Part shown: positions 58,910-64,000 of the stretch, in pieces
Layout of the letters: the number at the start of each line of letters is the position of its first letter
How positions within the stretch are numbered: position 1 is the first letter of the stretch
Assembly: GCA_052034525.1 (NCBI GenBank)
Contig: JBPOIK010000062.1
Location: 1-64,000, forward strand
Direction: 5' to 3'
DNA length: 64,000 nt
Source of the DNA: JAFGJQ01 sp052034525
GTDB taxonomy: Bacteria > Planctomycetota > Phycisphaerae > UBA1845
Translations under genes and position numbers: made by a program
The notes under the pieces: generated by a model
What the model was told of the DNA's origin: nothing
What the model saw: only the letters and a program-made list of their open reading frames with translations
The model's database searches: none

Positions 58910-58963
58910 TGACTTGCTCCTGTCGTCTCGATCCGCGAGGCGGACCGCCTGGCTGCGTTTGTC

Positions 58964-59278
58964 TTACCTGCCCACCACGGCGAGGATGTCACTCTCGCGG
59001 AGAATCACGTACTTCTCGCCGCTGACTTCCACCTCCGTGCCCGAGTACTTGCCGTACACGATCTCGTCCCCTTCCTTGACGTCCATCGTGCCGCGCTTGC
59101 CGCTGTCCAGCAGCTTGCCGGGACCGGCGGCGATGACGGTGCCGCGTTGCGGCTTCTCACGCGCGGTGTCGGGCAGCAGAATGCCGCCCGCGGTTCGCTC
59201 GTCGGCCTCGACCGGTTGCACCACGACGCGATCGTCCAGGGGCCTGAGTTTCAGCTTCTTTGCGGTTGCCGTAGCCAT
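58964..59278 (-). CDS. groES: Co-chaperonin GroES
   Basis: A 104-residue Cpn10. RPLDDRVVVQPVEADERTAG is the canonical opening, followed by the mobile loop GGILLPDTAREKPQ and the beta-barrel dome. A short Lys-rich N-terminal extension (MATATAKKLKL) precedes it. GGAGG lies 9-10 nt before the ATG. It sits between the two groEL genes and may serve both. Confidence 0.95.
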   Translation of the reverse strand: MATATAKKLKLRPLDDRVVVQPVEADERTAGGILLPDTAREKPQRGTVIAAGPGKLLDSGKRGTMDVKEGDEIVYGKYSGTEVEVSGEKYVILRESDILAVVGR

Positions 59279-59395
59279 TGTGGGATATCCTCCGTTGCTC
59301 GTTTCGTGCCAGGGTTGTGTTTCGTCTTGTCGGGTTCGGGATTACCGTCCGCGTTCGTCACGGCCGCCCCTCGTGTGGCGGACCGGTCCGCGGCA

Positions 59396-61042
59396 TCAGT
59401 CGTAGTCCATGTCGTCCATGTCGGGCTCGCCGGCGCCGTCGCCCTTGTCGTCGTCGCTCTTGGGTTTCTCGGTGATGAGGCAGTCTGTGCTCAGCAGGGT
59501 ACGGGCGACGCTGCTGGCATTCTCCAGAGCGGTGCGGACGACCTTGGTCGGGTCGATCACTCCGGCCTCCAGCAGGTCGCCGTATTCGAGGGTTTCCGCG
59601 TTGTACCCGAACGACGCCGACTTGTTCTGGGACACCTTGTGAAAGACCATGCCGGGTTCCACGCCGGCGTTGGTGGCGATCTGCTTCAGCGGAGCGGACA
59701 GGGCCCGACGGACCACGTCGATGCCCAGGTTTTCGTCGTCCCGGCCGGTGACCTTGTCCAGCGCCTTCATGCACCGCACCAGAGCGACTCCGCCGCCGAC
59801 TACGATGCCCTCCTCGATGGCCGCCCGTGTGGCATGCAGGGCGTCCTCGATCCGGGCCTTCTTCTCCTTCAACTCGGCCTCGCTGGCCGCCCCCACGTTG
59901 ATCTGGGCGATGCCGCCCGAGAGCTTGGCCAGCCGCTCCTGCAGCTTTTCGCGATCGTAGTCACTGGTCGTGGCGTCGATCTCGGCCCGGATCTGCTTGA
60001 TACGACCCTGGATGGCGTCCGACTTGCCGGCGCCCTCCAGAATGGTCGTCTCGTCCTGGCGGACCCGGACGCGCTTGGCCTGGCCCAACTGGTTGACCGA
60101 GATGTTCTCCAGGTTCACCCCCAGATCTTTCATCAGGGCCTGTCCGCCGGTCAGAATGGCGATGTCCTCGAGCATGGCCTTGCGCCGGTCGCCGTAGCCG
60201 GGGGCCTTCACCGCGCAAGCCTTCAGCGTGCCTCGCATATGGTTGACCACCAGCGTGGCCAGCGCTTCGCCCTCCACATCCTCGGCGATGATCACCAGCG
60301 GACGTTTGGACTTGGCGACGGCCTCCAGCAGCGGCACGAGCTTCTGGGCGTTGCTGATCTTGTCTTCGTGGATGAGGATATACGGCTTCTCCAGGACGCA
60401 CTCCATCTCGTCCGGCTGCGTGATGAAATGGGGAGACAGGTAGCCGCGATCAAACTGCATGCCTTCGACCAGCTTGATCGCCGTCTCGGCGCCTTTTCCC
60501 TCCTCCACCGTGATGACGCCGTCCTTGCCGACCTTCTCGAAACAGTCGGCCAGGATGTTGCCGATCGACGAGTCGTTGTTCGCCGAGATGGAGGCGACGT
60601 TCACGATGTCCGCGCGCCGCTCCACCTTCGTGGGGCGCGAAATCTTCTTAAGCTCCTCGATGACCGCGTTCACCGCTTTCCGAATGCCGCGGTTGACCGA
60701 ATTGGCGTCCGCACCCGCCGGGACCACCCGCAGGCCGTAGGAATACAGCGCCTCGGCCAGCAGGGTCGCGGTCGTGGTGCCGTCGCCGGCTTTCTTGCTG
60801 GTTTTGCTGGCCGCCTCTTTGACGAGCTGGGCGCCGAGGTTCTCGTACTTGTCCCGAAGGTCGATTTCCTCGGCCACGGTTACCCCGTCTTTGGTAACGG
60901 TCGGGGAGCCCCAACCCTTGTCCAGGACGGCGTTTCGGCCACGGGGCCCCAGGGTCGCCTTGACGGCGTCGGCCAGCTTGGTCACCCCCGCCAGCAACGC
61001 GCGGCGAGCATCTTCCTGATAGGCCAACTGCTTGACGGCCAT
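59396..61042 (-). CDS. groEL: Chaperonin GroEL (second copy, acidic tail)
   Basis: A 548-residue chaperonin. The ATP site KKAGDGTTTATLLAEAL and GIVVGGGVALVR are intact. The tail is acidic (GEPDMDDMDYD) rather than Gly-Met rich. AAGGAG lies before the ATG. It is first in the cluster, before groES (117 bp gap) and groEL1. The regulatory region upstream has paired inverted repeats and no CIRCE. Confidence 0.95.
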   Translation of the reverse strand: MAVKQLAYQEDARRALLAGVTKLADAVKATLGPRGRNAVLDKGWGSPTVTKDGVTVAEEIDLRDKYENLGAQLVKEAASKTSKKAGDGTTTATLLAEALYSYGLRVVPAGADANSVNRGIRKAVNAVIEELKKISRPTKVERRADIVNVASISANNDSSIGNILADCFEKVGKDGVITVEEGKGAETAIKLVEGMQFDRGYLSPHFITQPDEMECVLEKPYILIHEDKISNAQKLVPLLEAVAKSKRPLVIIAEDVEGEALATLVVNHMRGTLKACAVKAPGYGDRRKAMLEDIAILTGGQALMKDLGVNLENISVNQLGQAKRVRVRQDETTILEGAGKSDAIQGRIKQIRAEIDATTSDYDREKLQERLAKLSGGIAQINVGAASEAELKEKKARIEDALHATRAAIEEGIVVGGGVALVRCMKALDKVTGRDDENLGIDVVRRALSAPLKQIATNAGVEPGMVFHKVSQNKSASFGYNAETLEYGDLLEAGVIDPTKVVRTALENASSVARTLLSTDCLITEKPKSDDDKGDGAGEPDMDDMDYD

Positions 61043-61161
61043 AGTTGATCATCTCCTTGTGGTAATCCGCGTTCTGACCGGACGGTCCCCTATGCCCGGA
61101 CCGGTCCCTGGTTGCCCTCCGTGCAGCCTTGGTGCCAGCCATTTCCATGAACGCGGGATTC

Positions 61162-61190
61162 CTATAATGTATTGCAATTGCGAACGATAA
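61162..61190 (-). promoter_or_regulatory. Possible promoter of the chaperonin cluster
   Basis: Minus strand TTATCG (61190-61185) and TTATAG (61167-61162) are 17 bp apart in the only AT-rich stretch upstream of groEL2. The match to consensus is weak. A TATAAT on the plus strand overlaps it (61163-61168). Confidence 0.35.
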
Positions 61191-61225
61191 CATACCGGCC
61201 GACAGGGAGGAGCATGGCGTGAGCC

Positions 61226-61281
61226 TCTGCCAGCTTGGCAGAAGGGCGTCGGGCACCGGGGCGTCCGTGCCAATTTGACAG
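61226..61281. promoter_or_regulatory. Paired inverted repeats upstream of groEL2
   Basis: TCTGCCAGCTTGGCAGA (61226-61242) is a perfect 7-bp inverted repeat around 3 nt. GTGCCAATTTGACAG (61267-61281) has the same layout with one mismatched pair. Their centres are 40 bp apart, about four helical turns. They lie between divergent groEL2 and the Mpo1-like gene. No CIRCE-like element (TTAGCACTC) was found, so this pair is the best operator candidate. Confidence 0.5.
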
Positions 61282-61328
61282 GCCCGCGGCGGGCCCCCAC
61301 GCTGGCGGTCCCGAACACCCCGGATACG

Positions 61329-61661
61329 ATGCGACCCATGTCCGGATGGCTGGATCGATGGTTGGAGCGGCATCAGCACCCCGTCTCTCGCGTTCTTCAC
61401 GCAGTTGGGATCCCGCTGCTGCCGCTGGCGGGCGGCCTGGCGGGCTGGCAGCTTGTCCAGAGCCGCTGGGATCTGTGGTATCGCCCCTTGGTGCTGATCG
61501 CGGTGAGCTATCTGCTCCAGTGGATCGGACACCGGATCGAAGGCAACGATCTGGGTGAAGTGATCGTTTTCAAGCGCTGGCTCGGCCGGCCGTATGTGGC
61601 CGTGTCGAGCCGCTACCGGTCAGAAGGCGGTGACAACCGCGGGAACCGGGAGAGTCAGTAG
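61329..61661 (+). CDS. Mpo1-like (DUF962) membrane protein
   Basis: A 110-residue protein with two hydrophobic segments. RHQHPVSRVLHAVGIPLLPL and YLLQWIGHRIEGND match the conserved His residues of the DUF962/Mpo1-like family, in which yeast Mpo1 is an iron-dependent fatty acid alpha-dioxygenase. Its bacterial function is unproven. ATG at 61329 or 61338 may start it; neither has a strong ribosome site. Its end overlaps the convergent HDOD-GGDEF gene by 7 bp. Confidence 0.7.
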   Translation: MRPMSGWLDRWLERHQHPVSRVLHAVGIPLLPLAGGLAGWQLVQSRWDLWYRPLVLIAVSYLLQWIGHRIEGNDLGEVIVFKRWLGRPYVAVSSRYRSEGGDNRGNRESQ

Positions 61662-63307
61662 GTGATCTCGACGCGGTTCCGCCCGGCCCGTTTGGCGTGG
61701 TAGAGGCATTCGTCCGCACGGGATACCAGTTCGTCGATATCGATCAGCTCATGTCGGAAGTGCGTGTGAACCACGCCGGCGCTGATGGTCAGCGTTCTCT
61801 GCTGGTTGTTCGAGGGGATTCTCAGGTCCATGACGCCGGTGCGGACTTTCTCCGCCAGCTCGCGCATTTCGCGGGGCGTGACGTTGGAAACGATAACGAC
61901 AAACTCCTCTCCTCCGAAGCGGGCGGCCATGCGAGGAGCCTGGACGACCTGATTGAGCACGCTGCCCACCTGTCGCAAGGCCTCGTCGCCGGCCGGGTGA
62001 CCGAAGGTGTCGTTGAGTTCCTTGAAGTGATCCAGGTCGAGCATGATGAACCCGACGCTGCCTCGCTCGCGCTCCGCCGATTCGATCGTAGCTTTCAGGT
62101 GGCTGTGCAGGACGGCCCGGCTGGCGACGCGGGTGAGCGGATCTGTCGTTGCCCTCCGCTCCAGGTCCTCCGCCCAGGTGGTGACCTCCTCCAGGCGCGA
62201 GCGCGCCTGCGCATTCTCGCGTTCGGCGCTCAAGGAGAGCGCGGCCAGCTTGGCCACGGCACGGTCCCGCAGTTCCTGATAGCTTGTCGAGGCTCCGATG
62301 GACACCGAGAACAGATCGGCGATTTCCTTGAGCTGATCGTCCAGTCGCTCCAGGACGCCGTGGATCCGAGACTCGGGCATTCCACAAATCGCGGCGCATC
62401 GTTGAATGGCCGGATCCAGCTCCGTGGAGGGCGTGTCGCCGCAGAACACGTCGGCGAGCGTGGCGGCGGTGAATGTCGTCGCGGCCAGCATCCGATCCTC
62501 CGCCGGGATGGCGTCCAGGCCATCGCCGTGGTGTCCGGCCACCGCCTGACAGATTTCCGCGGGCAGGTTCCACTTCTTCAGCAGCTCGCGGCTGATTCCG
62601 GCATGCGTGATGCCGAACTTCTCCTGTTCGACGACCTGCACGGGCACACGGCGCGCGTGCCGGGCCTCCCAAATGGTCTCGTACATTTCCGGAACCATGC
62701 GGGCGGCAGCCATCAGACCGATGTCACAGAGCAACCCGCTGACCAGCGCTTCATCGCGACGGCTGATGTCCACCGTCTCGGCGACGAGCCGGGCCAGGAC
62801 GGCCGTGGTCAGCGAACGCCGCCAGTACAACGGGAAGTCGAAGGTCGCCGCATTAGAGTTCGTCATGGTGTCCACGAGCGAGAAGCTCAGGGCCAGGACG
62901 CGAACCGTTCGCAGCCCCAGTACGACGGTGGCGTGCTGAACGGACCCCACCGGGTTGGGCAATCCGAAGAGCGACGAGTTGACCACTTTGAGGACGCGGG
63001 CCGCCAGGGCCGGGTCTTTTTCGATGGCGTCGGCGATATCGGCCGTCGAAGCGTCCGCCCGATCCGCCAGATCCAGGACGCGCAGAGCCACAGTCGGCAG
63101 CGAGGGCAGATTGTCCGCCGTGAGGATGCGTTGAATCATCTGAGCAACCAACGTGGCGATCTCCCGACCCGCGCCACCGTCCGGGGAATGTCCGGTCGCT
63201 CGCGTGGCCGAGACCCCGACACCCGGCCGCGACGGAGATTCCGCTGAAGGGCGCTCCCTGGGCAATAGATCGGCGTGGCTCGGGAGCGTCTTAATCGTCA
63301 CGTCCAT
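61655..63307 (-). CDS. HDOD-GGDEF signalling protein
   Basis: A 550-residue cytoplasmic protein. HDOD domain (about 70-265): IQRILTADNLPSLPTVALRVL at its start and AGHHGD in the C-terminal part. A helical segment follows. The GGDEF domain at about 375-550 has the I-site-free active site GGEEF (RFGGEEFVVIVS) and LDLDHFKELND, so it should make c-di-GMP. The ATG at 63307 is favoured over a TTG at 63367. With the PilZ protein at 43454 this suggests c-di-GMP signalling; no HD-GYP phosphodiesterase is in the window. Confidence 0.88.
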   Translation of the reverse strand: MDVTIKTLPSHADLLPRERPSAESPSRPGVGVSATRATGHSPDGGAGREIATLVAQMIQRILTADNLPSLPTVALRVLDLADRADASTADIADAIEKDPALAARVLKVVNSSLFGLPNPVGSVQHATVVLGLRTVRVLALSFSLVDTMTNSNAATFDFPLYWRRSLTTAVLARLVAETVDISRRDEALVSGLLCDIGLMAAARMVPEMYETIWEARHARRVPVQVVEQEKFGITHAGISRELLKKWNLPAEICQAVAGHHGDGLDAIPAEDRMLAATTFTAATLADVFCGDTPSTELDPAIQRCAAICGMPESRIHGVLERLDDQLKEIADLFSVSIGASTSYQELRDRAVAKLAALSLSAERENAQARSRLEEVTTWAEDLERRATTDPLTRVASRAVLHSHLKATIESAERERGSVGFIMLDLDHFKELNDTFGHPAGDEALRQVGSVLNQVVQAPRMAARFGGEEFVVIVSNVTPREMRELAEKVRTGVMDLRIPSNNQQRTLTISAGVVHTHFRHELIDIDELVSRADECLYHAKRAGRNRVEITY

Positions 63308-63456
63308 TCCGTCGGGCGCCGGCGGCCGAGCGAGAAGGTCCGATACGCAGGTCCGGCTTCGGGACAAGAATCTAAAGTCGCTCTGGTCTCGCGTCGATGA
63401 CAGACCATCGACCTGAACATTGGCGCGTTGCGTTGCACAGACAAGGGAGAAAGCCT

Positions 63457-63897
63457 ATGCCTATGAAAGGTTATCGAAGTCGAAGCTCGAGCTCGCGCCG
63501 CCGAAGCGGTTCGGGAAAGGGCTACTACACGAAAAGCACGTCGAACAAGCCCACGTACCGGACCGTCAGCAACAACTTCAAGAACAAGATCACCTCGTAC
63601 CAGACGCTCTACCGCCAGACGCAGGGCAGCAAGAGCGGAGGTCCGACCCCGTCTAACCTGAACACCCTGGGCAAGTGGGTGGAGAAGGGGGCGGTGATCC
63701 AGACCGTCTCGAGCTCGCAACTGAAGCGCTGGTCCAAGACCAGCAAGACTTTCAACAGCCCGGCCAGCGCGAAGTACACGCTGACCAAGAAGTTCGGCAA
63801 GACGCCCATCAAGGCCGTGTGCCCGGGCAAGGGCAACAACTGGATTGTGGCCACCTCGCAGACCTGGAAGGGAAAGACCTTCCGGTTCCCGCACTGA
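63457..63897 (+). CDS. Highly basic small protein of unknown function
   Basis: A 146-residue protein with a Ser/Arg-rich N-terminus (YRSRSSSSRRRSGSGKG) and a Lys/Thr/Ser-rich body ending KGKTFRFPH. It contains a single acidic residue (one Glu) and about 35 Lys plus Arg, giving an extremely basic protein. Codons are strongly biased (AAG for Lys, AAC for Asn), as in highly expressed genes. AAGGGAG precedes the ATG at good spacing and a strong terminator follows the stop. No domain was recognised; a nucleic-acid-binding or structural protein is the natural guess. Confidence 0.75.
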   Translation: MPMKGYRSRSSSSRRRSGSGKGYYTKSTSNKPTYRTVSNNFKNKITSYQTLYRQTQGSKSGGPTPSNLNTLGKWVEKGAVIQTVSSSQLKRWSKTSKTFNSPASAKYTLTKKFGKTPIKAVCPGKGNNWIVATSQTWKGKTFRFPH

Positions 63898-63958
63898 CAC
63901 CGGCGACTGCATCGCCGAGCAGCGCAGAACCATACCCCATCCAACGCAACGAGCCCAG

Positions 63959-63990
63959 AGGCGACCATCAAGTGACGGTCGCCTTCTTTA
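63959..63990 (+). terminator. Intrinsic terminator of the basic protein gene
   Basis: AGGCGACC (63959-63966) pairs with GGTCGCCT (63977-63984) across a 10-nt loop, and TCTTTATT follows. This is the clearest rho-independent terminator in the window. Confidence 0.8.
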
Positions 63991-64000
63991 TTGGCACATT

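Noticed and set aside
61043..61328. CIRCE element
   Set aside because: No TTAGCACTC-type half-sites with the 9-nt spacing were found; the repeats there have another sequence.
1..64000. tRNA, rRNA, CRISPR, insertion sequence or prophage
   Set aside because: No cloverleaf T-arm pattern, repeat array, transposase or phage gene was recognised on either strand; the scan was by eye and small RNAs could be missed.

Overview
This is a GC-rich bacterial chromosome segment that reads like a planctomycete, most probably of the Phycisphaerae type. The evidence is the mix of genes: a pilin-like protein ending in a 'FFDGH' block, zinc-ribbon proteins of the CPECGYNLTGL kind, a ThiD2-ThiE fusion, two chaperonin genes flanking one groES, small Cys-lipoproteins, a DUF4091/CBM9-type carbohydrate lipoprotein and an AlgE-like porin. 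The taxonomic call is inference; no rRNA, tRNA, CRISPR array, transposase or prophage gene was recognised. The gene content is mostly core housekeeping on both strands, with planctomycete-style envelope and carbohydrate genes between.

Layout. 1-6.7 kb: a partial gene leaving the left edge, a double VanZ-like membrane protein, endonuclease V, a LAB_N protein paired with a DPM1-like glycosyltransferase, a SHOCT protein and clpX. 6.8-10.8 kb: hemH-hemY (late heme synthesis), then rpmE-prfA on the other strand. 10.9-16 kb: a DUF4091-like lipoprotein and a CBM9-like ORF separated by two in-frame stops, a COG2509 flavoprotein and a tiny lipoprotein. 16.4-24.6 kb: a POT transporter with a large TM9-TM10 insert next to a CodA-like deaminase, an RlmI-type methyltransferase, a nucleotidyltransferase, a LacI regulator and a hydrolase-PKD lipoprotein. 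24.7-34.6 kb: pheS-pheT, an RNase Z-like MBL protein, a stand-alone MetH-activation-like protein, an HslV-like Ntn hydrolase beginning with Ser, a pilin-like protein and a UvrD-type helicase.

34.6-42.2 kb is the most informative regulatory region. A complete sulfate ABC transporter operon (sbp-cysT-cysW-cysA), followed on the same strand by an AlgE-like porin, is transcribed away from a sigma-54 activator (GAF-like, AAA+, Fis HTH). The shared intergenic region holds a textbook GG-N10-GC sigma-54 promoter facing sbp and a 16-bp perfect palindrome. 42.3-54.4 kb: a DUF4434 protein, a PilZ protein, a metzincin lipoprotein, an XrtA-type polysaccharide deacetylase, a redoxin, a GT39-like/membrane protein pair, a LuxR-type regulator, thiE and an aldo/keto reductase. 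54.6-61.0 kb is a one-strand protein-folding cluster: groEL2, groES, groEL1, dnaJ, grpE, fmdB, yacG. No CIRCE element was seen; instead a pair of similar inverted repeats 40 bp apart lies upstream of groEL2. The window ends with an Mpo1-like protein, an HDOD-GGDEF protein and an abundantly basic small protein with a good intrinsic terminator.

All calls come from reading translations, motifs, start sites and context by eye; nothing was searched against a database.
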